From: a virus
IMG/VR virus record: IMGVR_UViG_3300032396_000069
Location: 1 to 34,610 of that record
Direction: 5' to 3' (one strand)
DNA: 34,610 nt
The notes below the pieces were generated by a model. The model ran no database searches, was not told the DNA's origin, and worked only from the letters and a program-made list of their open reading frames with translations. This document shows, piece after piece, positions 22,897 through 31,175 of the stretch (position 1 is its first letter; every line of letters starts with the position of its first letter). A program made the position numbers and the translations under genes.

Positions 22897-23587
22897 TGTA
22901 CTCTCCTGTATATTTTGCGCCGGGGCAATCCACTTCATGTGGATACGTCTTGAGCGTGCTGTTACGGATTGGCCCCTTGCTACAGAAGCGGCATTCGTTC
23001 CACCCGCCGCCGTGTTCGTCGGGCTGCCAGTACGCCTCTGCCAACTGGTTCGTAGACTCCTGGGTCAGCGCTGCCAACTCATCGGCCAGTTGCGCGAGGC
23101 GCGTCTGGTCGGTGGCGTGGATGTTGCGAAGAGTCTCGGCTTCTTGCGTCAATCGTACATTCTTGGCCTGCATATATCGGAAGAGATCCAATACTTCTGT
23201 CAGACTGATCTTGTCGTTGGCGCTAATACCCAATTTCCGCAATCCTTCGGCTAGATAGCGCCGCATATCAAGGATACACTCCGAACGTGCATCGGATCGG
23301 GCGCATGAGATTTCATTGGCGCGCAAGCGTTCAGCGTCGGCGATCTGCTGCTGCTGGGCGTCCACCAGGGCCAGCAGGTCACGGAGGTCATCGGGGGCGT
23401 GAGCAATCAACTCGGCGTCTAAGGCCGTAAGATATTGAGCGATATTCCCCACTCCTGGGGCAGCTACTCGAAATGTGCAGAGATTAACATAATCAGCAAG
23501 CCCGTCCATTACCCACTCCCCCGGCGTCGCCGCCGCCAGTCGAGCACGAATGGCGTCCAACGTTTCAGGAGTCATGTGATCCGTCAT
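22889..23587 (-). CDS. Ea22-like N-terminus with coiled coil and C-terminal zinc site
   Basis: 232 residues from ATG 23587, which has GGAGG 7 bases upstream. Residues ~1-75 have Ala-Arg-Leu-Ala-Ala-Ala-Thr-Pro-Gly-Glu-Trp and a Leu-Ile-Ala-His-Ala-Pro segment, as in the Ea22-type phage proteins. Residues ~80-190 form a coiled coil. The C-terminus has Cys-x-x-Cys and a His/Cys pair, probably a zinc knuckle. Function unknown; these proteins are accessory early genes. Confidence 0.55.
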   Translation of the reverse strand: MTDHMTPETLDAIRARLAAATPGEWVMDGLADYVNLCTFRVAAPGVGNIAQYLTALDAELIAHAPDDLRDLLALVDAQQQQIADAERLRANEISCARSDARSECILDMRRYLAEGLRKLGISANDKISLTEVLDLFRYMQAKNVRLTQEAETLRNIHATDQTRLAQLADELAALTQESTNQLAEAYWQPDEHGGGWNECRFCSKGPIRNSTLKTYPHEVDCPGAKYTGEYNG

Positions 23588-23589
23588 GG

Positions 23590-23700
23590 TTATTTCCTCC
23601 ACGGCTTCTTATCATCGGGCGGAATCACCCAGGCGATCCAGCAAATGAACACGGTGATAAAAACCACTATCCTGACCAACGCTTCGAAGCCGTCCATCAT
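23590..23700 (-). CDS. Tiny single-pass membrane protein, 36 residues
   Basis: Two ATGs follow each other; the first overlaps the preceding stop (ATGA). The peptide is one hydrophobic helix (Val/Ile/Phe/Trp-rich) flanked by an Asp/Glu start and a charged end (Asp-Asp-Lys-Lys). Its size and layout are those of small phage membrane regulators. GAAGG lies upstream. Confidence 0.5.
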   Translation of the reverse strand: MMDGFEALVRIVVFITVFICWIAWVIPPDDKKPWRK

Positions 23701-23939
23701 AACACCTTCGCATGAATGAGGTAGTCCTCGACCAGCAATCGGGCGGGGAGGAAACTCAACGTGGGTGGCACTGGGAAGACGTTGTGGTGCATTCCCTCCG
23801 CCGATACCGTGGCGACACTGCCCATCCACGTCTCGTCAGAAGTGCCCACGCTCTCCCCAATCAGCACCGCCAGATAGTTCTGGATACGCAGGGTACGAAT
23901 CACCGTCCCCCAGATGATTTCTTCTTTCCACTCAGGCAT
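23697..23939 (-). CDS. Unknown protein, 80 residues
   Basis: Small beta-rich protein with Trp-Lys-Glu-Glu near the start and a hydrophobic C-terminus. It overlaps the upstream gene by 8 bases and the downstream one by ATGA. No domain is recognised. Confidence 0.5.
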   Translation of the reverse strand: MPEWKEEIIWGTVIRTLRIQNYLAVLIGESVGTSDETWMGSVATVSAEGMHHNVFPVPPTLSFLPARLLVEDYLIHAKVL

Positions 23940-24249
23940 CGACCGCCTCCAGCAACTCGTTCAACCGCTGCTGGTACTGGCGGGTGATCACCACCTCCGC
24001 CGGGCTGAACACGGCCCGCGCGTTGATGGCCTGGACCGCAAGCACCAACGCCGGATTTTCAGCCCGCAGACGCTCCAGGGCGGTGGTAGAGCGACGTTCC
24101 GCCGTTCGTATGAGCTTCCGTTGCTGGCGCGCGTAGATCACGTCTTCCCGGCGGTCGGGAGGCGGCTGAAAGTCGTCGGGGTGATCGGTGTCCACGTCCC
24201 AAAAACAAACCGCCGACAGTGGATCGGGATAAACTTCTTTGAACTTCAT
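23932..24249 (-). CDS. Unknown protein, 105 residues
   Basis: ATG 24249 overlaps the upstream stop (ATGA) and decides the start. The N-terminus is aromatic and acidic, the rest a long helix with Arg-rich faces, one Ala/Leu/Val segment and a Gln/Arg/Leu-rich end. It could be nucleic-acid binding. No family recognised. Confidence 0.55.
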   Translation of the reverse strand: MKFKEVYPDPLSAVCFWDVDTDHPDDFQPPPDRREDVIYARQQRKLIRTAERRSTTALERLRAENPALVLAVQAINARAVFSPAEVVITRQYQQRLNELLEAVDA

Positions 24250-24656
24250 GCCACGACTCCTAACATCTGACTCTTGACAAAGGCGATATAGCGTCCCTGT
24301 TCCAACGCCATGCGATACTGAAGCGGGAACTGGTAATGGTTCTGCGTCACCAGGGCCCGGCAGGGCGGCAGCAGTCGTTTCTCTTCTGCCGCCTTCAACT
24401 CCTCGGCGATCTGTTCGATGTCCGTCCCCAACGCCGCTACCGTGGTGATTTCGGGGAACGTCCGCAGCACTCTGGGTTTGCCGTTGTCCAACCGCCGTCG
24501 GGCATCGACAACCACCACCTGAAGCGGCAGCACGAACACGTACAGTGGAGTCGCGTGCGTACGTTTGCCGATCAGGTAACCATGCTCGCAGCGGGTGCGT
24601 TCCCGGTTGAGACCAATAAGGGCTGTGCGGAGGTAGCGGCGCAGGTCGGGGGACAT
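24246..24656 (-). CDS. Unknown protein, 136 residues
   Basis: Alpha/beta protein with a basic N-terminus (many Arg), a strand of Val-Val-Val-Val, and a helical C-terminal half. Cys occurs twice. It is coupled to the next gene by ATGA and follows the upstream gene by 3 bases. No known family by eye. Confidence 0.55.
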   Translation of the reverse strand: MSPDLRRYLRTALIGLNRERTRCEHGYLIGKRTHATPLYVFVLPLQVVVVDARRRLDNGKPRVLRTFPEITTVAALGTDIEQIAEELKAAEEKRLLPPCRALVTQNHYQFPLQYRMALEQGRYIAFVKSQMLGVVA

Positions 24657-24659
24657 GGT

Positions 24660-24896
24660 TCAGGCCCTCCAGGCGGGCAACGTCACGTCCGGCATCACAT
24701 CCAGGACCGCGCCGTAACACTCGCATAACCGCTGGTGAATGCCCCAGGTGGTCGAAAGACTGTCGGGCAGGTCGATTTCGAACTGGACGCCCCCCCGGTG
24801 TTGGAGCCAGGGCCACAACAGTAAGTCGGCAAAAACTTCATAATCACAACAATCGAACACCCACACACCCATCACACGATGAACCTTTCCAATCAT
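24660..24896 (-). CDS. Unknown protein, 78 residues
   Basis: Starts with ATG and GGAGAG about 6 bases upstream. It has Cys-Cys-Asp (15-17) and Cys-Glu-Cys, but no regular zinc spacing. The protein is hydrophobic in its central part without a clear membrane helix. Confidence 0.5.
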   Translation of the reverse strand: MIGKVHRVMGVWVFDCCDYEVFADLLLWPWLQHRGGVQFEIDLPDSLSTTWGIHQRLCECYGAVLDVMPDVTLPAWRA

Positions 24897-24915
24897 GATT
24901 TTCTCTCCTTCTCGA

Positions 24916-25413
24916 TTAACGTTTGAATGGAATCCCTAAAATTTCGCACAGGTCGTATTCGACATAACGACCTTTGGGAACATGGTCATAAGAGGCTCGA
25001 TGGCGCGCGAACTCCGCCGCTGCCCGCCCAATACCCCAATCGGGACCGCGCGTTTCCCCATTAACGACCACGGTGTAATTGCTGGGATCATGGGGACGCT
25101 GACCTTGGGGGGCAGGAGTAACCTTACGCGCAGGCTTTTTCGCTTTCGGGGGGGGGACGATTGGATTCTCACAGGCGATCCCCTCCTCTGGGAAGTTGTC
25201 CAGGTCTTGCAACTCATGGTCGTCTTCGAGAGGCCCGGCGTGGTCGGTTTCAACGGGATAGGCCCAGTCCGGGTTCACGGGTCGTTCAGGCAGGGATACC
25301 CACGGCATCCGGTCATCAAAATCGGGAGGGAACCAGGGGGTGCGGTCGTAATCCACGGTATCGTCACGGTCGTCCAACAGCGGCCACTCAAGGGCGGGTG
25401 TCGAGGTGCACAT
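24916..25413 (-). CDS. Acidic Pro-rich protein, 165 residues
   Basis: I chose ATG 25413, close after the upstream stop, since the earlier frame looks like an antisense extension. The N-terminal half is Asp/Pro/Trp-rich and likely disordered, followed by a Lys/Arg/Pro segment and a folded C-terminal ~60 residues with Asp-Trp-Gly, Ala-Ala-Glu-Phe-Ala and a basic end. Function unknown; perhaps a DNA mimic or adaptor, which is speculation. Confidence 0.5.
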   Translation of the reverse strand: MCTSTPALEWPLLDDRDDTVDYDRTPWFPPDFDDRMPWVSLPERPVNPDWAYPVETDHAGPLEDDHELQDLDNFPEEGIACENPIVPPPKAKKPARKVTPAPQGQRPHDPSNYTVVVNGETRGPDWGIGRAAAEFARHRASYDHVPKGRYVEYDLCEILGIPFKR

Positions 25414-25417
25414 CGGA

Positions 25418-25645
25418 TTAATCCTGGTCCTGACGCACAACGTGAAGCGGCTCCACGCCTTCGAGAGGGGTCGATGGAGGAAGGAATGTAATTTCGCTAT
25501 CGTGCGCTGGTGACCGTCCTGGTGCGTCTGGGAGGGTATGCCCGGCATTGAGCCAATCGGTCAGAGTCCAGACGCGCCACAGGAGCTCGATCAACTCGGT
25601 CTGGCCTACGGCGATGTGATTCAGAATATCTTGCGTCGGGTTCAT
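25418..25645 (-). CDS. Unknown protein, first gene after a strong promoter
   Basis: 75 residues, helical N-terminus with Trp, Leu and Glu, then a Pro/Ser-rich end. GAGGGA is 5 bases before the ATG. The consensus promoter at 25670-25697 lies just upstream, so this gene leads a second early transcript running left. Confidence 0.55.
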   Translation of the reverse strand: MNPTQDILNHIAVGQTELIELLWRVWTLTDWLNAGHTLPDAPGRSPAHDSEITFLPPSTPLEGVEPLHVVRQDQD

Positions 25646-25669
25646 CTCATTCCCTCATTGCCTATATTC

Positions 25670-25697
25670 ATTATATACGATAATAGCGGAGTGTCAA
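25670..25697 (-). promoter_or_regulatory. Consensus sigma70-type promoter
   Basis: On the minus strand TTGACA (25697-25692) and TATAAT (25675-25670) are both perfect, separated by 16 bases. The expected start is near 25663, 18 bases before the ATG at 25645. The -35 box holds the stop codon of the upstream gene (25694-25696). Confidence 0.8.
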
Positions 25698-25933
25698 GCC
25701 GGTCGTGGGTGCCATGTTTTGTCTTTCCCGTGGGTTTGACAACACCCGACCTCGCCCAGCCATGCCTGGACGATGGGCCAGCCCCGCGAGACATCGTAGT
25801 TCCCGGCAAAGAAACTGGCGGCATACAGTTCGTGGTACAGGATGCGCTCCGCCACGGAACCCCGGTCAGCGAGTTTGAGGAACAGGGCTTGCACGTCGGG
25901 TTTCGAAATGGGGCCGGACCATTGGGCAGTCAT
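25694..25933 (-). CDS. Unknown protein, 79 residues
   Basis: ATG 25933 overlaps the stop of the HNH gene (ATGA), with GGAGAG upstream. Helical with a Phe/Leu/Ala core, two adjacent Cys near the end and a basic His/Lys/Arg tail. Its stop codon is embedded in a promoter -35 box. No family recognised. Confidence 0.55.
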   Translation of the reverse strand: MTAQWSGPISKPDVQALFLKLADRGSVAERILYHELYAASFFAGNYDVSRGWPIVQAWLGEVGCCQTHGKDKTWHPRPA

Positions 25934-26304
25934 ACGATCTCTCCGAACAACTTCAATTGGATACCCGCGATCTGATAGGGCAGCCCACGCGCAATGATCC
26001 ACTCAGGCACGGGGTACCAGGTACTCGGCAATACACCGCCGGGCTTCCAAACACCTTGCACATGCAAATGGCAGTTCTGGCATAGCGCGACGGTATTTTC
26101 ATAGGAACAATCCATTTTGTCATCGATGAGGTGATGCACCGTCAAAATGCGCGGCTTGCCGTCTTGATTGCGCAGCGTGGCGTGCCGGGTATCGCCGACC
26201 GGAAATTGTGCTCCGCAGTACTCGCAGCGCCAGCCCGCGCGCTCGTAGGCGGCGCGTTGCAGTAATCCTTCGACCCATTCCATAGGATAACGATCCTCAG
26301 TCAT
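25930..26304 (-). CDS. HNH endonuclease
   Basis: 124 residues from ATG 26304 with GAGGAGGAT upstream. Cys27-x-x-Cys30, Val-His57-His58, Asn70 and Cys75-x-x-Cys78-His79 follow the HNH beta-beta-alpha zinc layout. Such enzymes cut DNA with a metal ion; in phages they serve at packaging or as homing and defence nucleases. It is coupled to genes on both sides, next to a methyltransferase gene two positions away. The full HNH core is present, so activity is plausible. Confidence 0.8.
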   Translation of the reverse strand: MTEDRYPMEWVEGLLQRAAYERAGWRCEYCGAQFPVGDTRHATLRNQDGKPRILTVHHLIDDKMDCSYENTVALCQNCHLHVQGVWKPGGVLPSTWYPVPEWIIARGLPYQIAGIQLKLFGEIV

Positions 26305-26576
26305 CAATCCTCCTCGACCGGATCATGGTCTACCTTCTGATAGTCGTCATCGTCGTCCAGGATCACCCCGACGACGCGGGGATCGTGGTCGATGCGTCCG
26401 GTATCCCGCAGGGTGACGGCCAACGTGCGCAGTCGTTCGAGTTTCTCCCGTAAGATCCAGTGATTCCGGGTGTTCAGGTCCTCAGTCTCATGCAAGATGG
26501 CGACCAGCAGCACATCCTTGTTGTGGCTGGCGTTCAGCCCCAGGTTGACCAGATCCGCCGTGCGTTTGGTTGTCAT
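26304..26576 (-). CDS. Unknown protein between methyltransferase and HNH genes
   Basis: 90 residues from ATG 26576 (ATGA with the methyltransferase stop). The first ~60 are helical with Leu and Arg. The C-terminus is very acidic with five Asp in a row. An acidic tail can bind partners or mimic DNA; no known family. Confidence 0.55.
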   Translation of the reverse strand: MTTKRTADLVNLGLNASHNKDVLLVAILHETEDLNTRNHWILREKLERLRTLAVTLRDTGRIDHDPRVVGVILDDDDDYQKVDHDPVEED

Positions 26577-27184
26577 CCAGGTACCCTTTCGAATAATGAA
26601 TGTTGAACCATCTGCGCATCCCATTGGGCCAGGATTTGCCGTGAAGGTTTTTCTAAGGTCGCATAGGTAATCTCACGACCGATGTTTAGCCCGTGGGTCA
26701 ACCAGATCACAGGAAACTGGGCGCTCGACTCGACCCAGGTATGCCCTTCCATCTTAAAATCGACGCGCTTATCCATCAGGATAATTTCTGCCCCAAACCG
26801 TTTCATGAGCACCTGAGCCTGTGCCGCGCCGATCATCTCCAGGGGCACCAAGAGCGCGAAGGGTTGGCCGATCTCGTGACACCGCGCGTGCCATAGATAT
26901 TTGACGCTGTAGGGCGGGTTGGTGACCACGACATCGGCTTCATAGGGCGGGCAATCGAAGAAGTTATCCCCGGTCAGCAGGTCGCTGCCCACCACGCTGA
27001 ACCCCTGGGCCTTGAGCGCACGCACCAGATGCCCTTCACCCGCCGCCGGTTCCCAGATCGTCCAGGTGGGATTCAGGTAAGGCAGCAACGGTTGGATGGC
27101 ATAGGGCGGCGTCTGGCAGCGGTCATAGCCGTTCGAGACTTTTACGTCGCCCTTACTCTGGCGTTTGGGTTTTGGTGCATTCAT
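26573..27184 (-). CDS. Adenine-type DNA methyltransferase
   Basis: 203 residues from ATG 27184 (ATGA overlap). The SAM-binding motif Glu-Pro-Ala-Ala-Gly-Glu-Gly is at ~45-51 and the catalytic Asn-Pro-Pro-Tyr at ~89-92, typical of N6-adenine (or N4-cytosine) methyltransferases of class I. No target recognition domain of restriction enzyme size is seen, so it could be a solitary phage methylase protecting DNA from host nucleases or timing replication. The recognised sequence cannot be told. Confidence 0.8.
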   Translation of the reverse strand: MNAPKPKRQSKGDVKVSNGYDRCQTPPYAIQPLLPYLNPTWTIWEPAAGEGHLVRALKAQGFSVVGSDLLTGDNFFDCPPYEADVVVTNPPYSVKYLWHARCHEIGQPFALLVPLEMIGAAQAQVLMKRFGAEIILMDKRVDFKMEGHTWVESSAQFPVIWLTHGLNIGREITYATLEKPSRQILAQWDAQMVQHSLFERVPG

Positions 27185-27456
27185 CGCTGCACCCGCCGGG
27201 CCAGGACGCTGACCAGCTTCAATCCCGGCAGCACGGTGACCTTTTGCTGCTGGTAGTCGACCCCATCCAGACGCCAGGACGCCCTCCCACCCATGACAGC
27301 GTGGTAGCGGCGGTGCTGCTGCCAGAAGCGGGTGTTCCACAGGGTCAGGGAGAGACGGTCGCCGGACAGCACCCAGTCGGCGAGGGCGGGGCCGGGGTCG
27401 CGATAGGCGGAGCCGCGCAGCGAACGAACAGCGGGACGGTCGAAAAGAGGGGACAT
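27181..27456 (-). CDS. Unknown basic protein, 91 residues
   Basis: Small Arg-rich protein with alternating strands and Trp; it follows the primase-helicase gene by 14 bases. The ribosome site GGAGA is about 8 bases away from the ATG. It might bind nucleic acid near the replication proteins, but no fold is recognised. Confidence 0.5.
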   Translation of the reverse strand: MSPLFDRPAVRSLRGSAYRDPGPALADWVLSGDRLSLTLWNTRFWQQHRRYHAVMGGRASWRLDGVDYQQQKVTVLPGLKLVSVLARRVQR

Positions 27457-27470
27457 TCCACAGTTCTCCT

Positions 27471-29471
27471 TTAATCTTGACCCATCACAAAGGTCTTTTT
27501 CGGATGATATTCTTCCTCATCATCGGACACCACATTGTTAGTCCACAAGTGCCGATGCAGAGCAGTTTCTACCAGCACACGCGCTGGGGCAATGCCTGAG
27601 CTATTTTTCATGACCGCCAGCCAGGCTTGTTCGAGCCGGGCTCCGTCTTTGGTGAATTTGGGGGACAGAGTGAGATAGAGATTGGGTAAATGGTCAGAGA
27701 CCGACTGCCCCGCATTGCTATCGATGACCTGACCGGCGCGCACGCTCCGACTGTTGGCCTTGCCCACCTGGGAGGCAATGATTCCCACAAGGTTCAGGTC
27801 GATACACGTCTGCCCGATCAGGTTGGCTTTATCTTCGAGTTCGCTCCAGACTCCTTGACCGCGTGGGTTACGCGCTTTCTGTAGGTAGTCAAACGCCAGC
27901 ACGGAGACTTTGCGACCGGCGGCGCGACGTTCAGTGACGATGCGTTCGACAGTTTTCAGGATTTGGTCGAGCGATGCTCGTGCCGAGTCGATATAGATAG
28001 CCTTGCCGGGCCACTTACTGACTAGATCGATCCGGTGAAGCACCTGGCTGAGTTGATCGTCGCTGATGAGTTTCCCATTACGCCGATCCACCGGCACGCC
28101 CTTAGCGTTTTCGGAGTGCCACATCTGACTTTCGCGCTGCGCCGTAAAACTGGGACCACCATAGCGGGCGACCGCTTTCATCTGAACTTCTTCGGGCGAC
28201 CACTCCGGCCCCCACATGATCACGTCATGTCCCCGTTGGCGCAAGATGTCCAATCCAGTCTCGATAAATGCTGTTTTACCCAACCCTCCGCCGGACACGA
28301 TGTAGATCAATTTGCGGGGTTCCCATAGCTTCGCAAAGCCCCCCAAGTGATGCAGGCAGGAGTATGGGGAGAGAATGGATTCGGTGGGAGTTCCTTCTCC
28401 CAGGGTCCATCCCAGAATGTTTTGCAACGCCGTATCACTATCGACGATGCGAATGGTAGGTGCAGGAGGTTTGTGACCATTTCCGTTAGGAGCGTGCTCA
28501 TGGAGTTTAAAGACTCGTTCGGGCTTAAAGGCTTTTTTCGTTTCTTCCCAGGAGGGAAGACCCAACAAATCAGCAATGCGATGGGTGTTAAAATCTTCAT
28601 CGCACGAAAAGCAGCGCAACCCATGCGTCTGGAAATTCCAATTGGCACTGGGGGTGCGATCTTCATGAAAAGGACAGGGAATATTCTGGCGCGAATGACC
28701 ATTTGATCGGGGCGGCGCAATCTTCCAAGCATGCACTGCCGCCTGTTCAATCTCGATGCACCACTGTTGATAGCGGTCTTTGTACTCTGCTGGGATGTCC
28801 GTGCGCACGATGGGTGGTTCCACCGCTGGCAATACCGGCAGTTCCAGAGTCACCGACTCATAGGCGCTGTAAAGCGCTTCGGCGGTGACCATCTGGGGCG
28901 GTGTAGTGGGTGTGTCTTTGAGCCAGGCGTAGTGTTTCCCGCAGGGATGTAGGGACGGCGGACGAACGACCAAACAATCCGATCCGTAACGCAGCTCAAT
29001 GTGCGGACGCTGGCGGTCGGGTTGCCCCTTTTCATCCCACGCCCCCATGGTTCCCGGACGATCCAGGCGACCGCCCATCGGACGATGCTCAGGCTTAATC
29101 CATTCGTCAAATTGGGGGCAGAGCACTGAAGCATGGAAACCGCCACCCGGCGTGCGTACCACATGGGCATAATCCACCGGTAGGTCGAGCGCGAACAGGA
29201 AGGCATTCACGGCATTCTCATTGTCCTGTTTGTCGAAATCGACGACGACTAAGCCCCCAATGCCACAGAACGCTGAGTAGCCCGTCGTGCGACTATCTTT
29301 CCAGGGAAGTTCCCGAACCTGTTCACGGGTTTGGTGTGCTTCTTGAAATAGCGCCCAGTTGGTGAAGGGACGTTTTTCAGCGATGGGAATCACATTGAAT
29401 CCCCAGCCGAAATCCATAGCGGCGGCGTTCCAGATCGCAGACTTGGCGGGCGCTTCGGTGACGGCAGTCAT
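27471..29471 (-). CDS. Prim-Pol primase with CHC2-type zinc finger and DnaB-like helicase
   Basis: 666 residues. Residues ~12-200 are an archaeo-eukaryotic-type primase/polymerase with Val-Asp78-Phe-Asp80, Pro-Gly-Gly-Gly-Phe-His113 and a later Arg-Pro-Pro-Ser-Leu-His strand. Residues ~262-295 form a zinc finger of the DnaG CHC2 type (Cys266, His269, Cys287, Cys290). Residues ~380-640 are a RecA-type motor with Walker A (Gly394-Thr400, Lys399) and Walker B (Phe527-Asp528). It would unwind the fork and lay primers. The start overlaps the initiator-like gene (ATGA). Mixing a Prim-Pol with a bacterial-type zinc finger in one chain is notable but known in phages. Confidence 0.8.
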   Translation of the reverse strand: MTAVTEAPAKSAIWNAAAMDFGWGFNVIPIAEKRPFTNWALFQEAHQTREQVRELPWKDSRTTGYSAFCGIGGLVVVDFDKQDNENAVNAFLFALDLPVDYAHVVRTPGGGFHASVLCPQFDEWIKPEHRPMGGRLDRPGTMGAWDEKGQPDRQRPHIELRYGSDCLVVRPPSLHPCGKHYAWLKDTPTTPPQMVTAEALYSAYESVTLELPVLPAVEPPIVRTDIPAEYKDRYQQWCIEIEQAAVHAWKIAPPRSNGHSRQNIPCPFHEDRTPSANWNFQTHGLRCFSCDEDFNTHRIADLLGLPSWEETKKAFKPERVFKLHEHAPNGNGHKPPAPTIRIVDSDTALQNILGWTLGEGTPTESILSPYSCLHHLGGFAKLWEPRKLIYIVSGGGLGKTAFIETGLDILRQRGHDVIMWGPEWSPEEVQMKAVARYGGPSFTAQRESQMWHSENAKGVPVDRRNGKLISDDQLSQVLHRIDLVSKWPGKAIYIDSARASLDQILKTVERIVTERRAAGRKVSVLAFDYLQKARNPRGQGVWSELEDKANLIGQTCIDLNLVGIIASQVGKANSRSVRAGQVIDSNAGQSVSDHLPNLYLTLSPKFTKDGARLEQAWLAVMKNSSGIAPARVLVETALHRHLWTNNVVSDDEEEYHPKKTFVMGQD

Positions 29472-30358
29472 GCACCTGCTCCTGGCTGCCGGGCAGCGGC
29501 GGCGGCTTGCAAGGCCAGTCCATACGCATCGGGTTCAGCCCAAACGTCGCGAGGGGCGGTCGGCGGCGGGGATTGGGGCGGACGCGATGGGATGCCCGTC
29601 GCCGGAGGCTTTGGGTTGCGCCACTCCGAAAGATGTTTCGAGAGTGCTCCTGGTCCGAAGTCCGTAAACTTCTCGCAGAATTTGTGCAGGGAGGGGATGT
29701 CAGCAGGCGCGGTGTGGGCCAAGCATAACTCACGCGCCACCTTCTGGACCAACCCAATTTCAGTGCCCGTCATGGTTTTCCAATCCCATCCAAAGGCATT
29801 GACGATAGCGTCTTTCATCGGGTTCATGCAGGCGGAGGGCACCCGTTCTTTCGTCGGCTGGGCCGCTCGGCGACGTTGTGCCTTCTTTTTAGGCACAACA
29901 ATATCTTCAACCTGGAAGATACCTTTGAGGTCCGCCATCATACTTTCCCTGACGGAACTTTCGATCCCATCCATGGTCTTGAGGTCGGCGATCACGCTCC
30001 CCGCCTCTTCGGGAGACAGGCGCAACAGGGGCACCAGGGTCCCGTCTTTCGCGCGAAAGACGCCAGTGAGCTGATACACAAATTGGCGTTCGGGCAGGTT
30101 CTTTTCTTCCCCCACGCGCTGGTGATAAGGAACCAGGATGATGGCTTGGCGATCCAATAACCAGCGGCGGGCCTCAGTGATCTCTTTGTGACTGGAGAAG
30201 CCCGTTTCGGCCATCAGCAGGTCCGTGCTGGGCCAGCAGCGCAAACGTTGATTGGAGTGGAGCAGCATGGCGGTCAGGATGGGCCAGCGTGCGCCTTTAT
30301 TGCCCTCCCGAAATTCATGTAGGTGATTCCGAACATCCCAATGAAGTTCTTTAGACAT
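29468..30358 (-). CDS. Replication initiator/helicase loader-like protein
   Basis: 296 residues. The N-terminal ~95 residues read as a winged helix: Arg-Trp-Pro-Ile-Leu, a Trp-Pro-Ser-Thr... Leu-Met-Ala-Glu-Thr-Gly-Phe-Ser helix and a beta wing. A basic middle with Lys-Lys-Lys and Arg-Arg-Arg follows, then a helical part and a Pro/Ala-rich tail. It lies directly upstream of and is coupled to the primase-helicase, which is the usual place for an initiator or loader. The call is based on HTH pattern and gene order. Confidence 0.6.
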   Translation of the reverse strand: MSKELHWDVRNHLHEFREGNKGARWPILTAMLLHSNQRLRCWPSTDLLMAETGFSSHKEITEARRWLLDRQAIILVPYHQRVGEEKNLPERQFVYQLTGVFRAKDGTLVPLLRLSPEEAGSVIADLKTMDGIESSVRESMMADLKGIFQVEDIVVPKKKAQRRRAAQPTKERVPSACMNPMKDAIVNAFGWDWKTMTGTEIGLVQKVARELCLAHTAPADIPSLHKFCEKFTDFGPGALSKHLSEWRNPKPPATGIPSRPPQSPPPTAPRDVWAEPDAYGLALQAAAAARQPGAGA

Positions 30359-30370
30359 GGCAGGGTCCTT

Positions 30371-30925
30371 TTACCAGGATTTTCCGTCGTTGAACCGCAT
30401 ATTGCGGGCGAGCACATAGGCTGAAGCCAGGGTGTGATTGGCGGCGTTGTAGCCCTTGTCATTGCCTGGGCAGCATCGATCACCGCAGACCCGTGCTCCG
30501 CGTCCGTCAAATTCGATGCCGATAGCGCCGCAACGGGGGCACTGACACCAGAGATAGCGGTGGTCCTCATTACCGTTGGGAAACCAGCACATAGCACTGC
30601 TGCTGTCGGTCTCTACTTCAGGAAAGCCAAAGTGCGAAGTGACTTTAGGAAGGTCTCCGAAGAACACGTAGACGTTGCGGTTAGTGAGTTGCGCCAACCG
30701 TCGGGCTTTCAAGTCTTCTAGCGGTGTCGGGGTAAAGGGCTTGATTTCCACCCAACAGTCTAGAATGGGGAGGAAGAAATCGGGAAGGTAGTAGAGATTC
30801 CCCAGGTTGACGCCTTCCAATTCGTAGGCAAACGTCATGCCCAGAATATCCATGAAGGCGGCCCACTTCGCTTCCAACCGACTGCGATACAGCGTGCCAT
30901 TGTAGGTCGTTTCAATCGCTTTCAT
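30371..30925 (-). CDS. PD-(D/E)XK nuclease with C-terminal zinc ribbon
   Basis: 184 residues. Arg-Ser-Arg-Leu-Glu18, Leu-Pro-Asp49 and Trp-Val-Glu60-Ile-Lys62 give the PD-(D/E)XK core in the order and spacing of phage endonucleases. A C-terminal Cys-rich stretch (~127-153) with Cys-x-Cys-Pro-x-Cys-Gly and Cys-Gly-x-x-Cys-Cys probably binds zinc and may help bind DNA. The gene sits between the initiator-like gene and small genes and may resolve or trim replication or recombination intermediates. The catalytic core is complete. Confidence 0.7.
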   Translation of the reverse strand: MKAIETTYNGTLYRSRLEAKWAAFMDILGMTFAYELEGVNLGNLYYLPDFFLPILDCWVEIKPFTPTPLEDLKARRLAQLTNRNVYVFFGDLPKVTSHFGFPEVETDSSSAMCWFPNGNEDHRYLWCQCPRCGAIGIEFDGRGARVCGDRCCPGNDKGYNAANHTLASAYVLARNMRFNDGKSW

Positions 30926-30929
30926 CGTC

Positions 30930-31172
30930 CTACCCTATCACTCGTGTACTCGGCTTCATCTCGTGCTTCGTCTGGACTGGCGGTCGGTCCTCCATCCACA
31001 TCGCGATGACTGTGACATCCTGTCCGCATCCTGGATCGACGCTCCAGAAGTAGCGTTCGGGGATGGCGTTCAGCGCGACCAACTCACGGATAAACTGGTC
31101 GCGCAATGCGTTCCAATGTGCCGCCTCTTCAGCGGGTCCCAACCTCTGGAGGTATTCCCAATTGATGATCAT
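30930..31172 (-). CDS. Unknown protein, 80 residues
   Basis: Helical N-terminal half with Trp and Leu, then an alternating strand pattern and a basic tail. One Cys. It is separated by 4 bases from the nuclease gene and 3 from the SLOG gene. No family recognised. Confidence 0.5.
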   Translation of the reverse strand: MIINWEYLQRLGPAEEAAHWNALRDQFIRELVALNAIPERYFWSVDPGCGQDVTVIAMWMEDRPPVQTKHEMKPSTRVIG

Positions 31173-31175
31173 GCT

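Noticed and set aside
24250-24816. Upstream extension of the 23932-24249 gene
   Set aside because: The extension is an antisense-like Arg/Pro/Gly shadow; ATG 24249 overlaps the preceding stop by ATGA.
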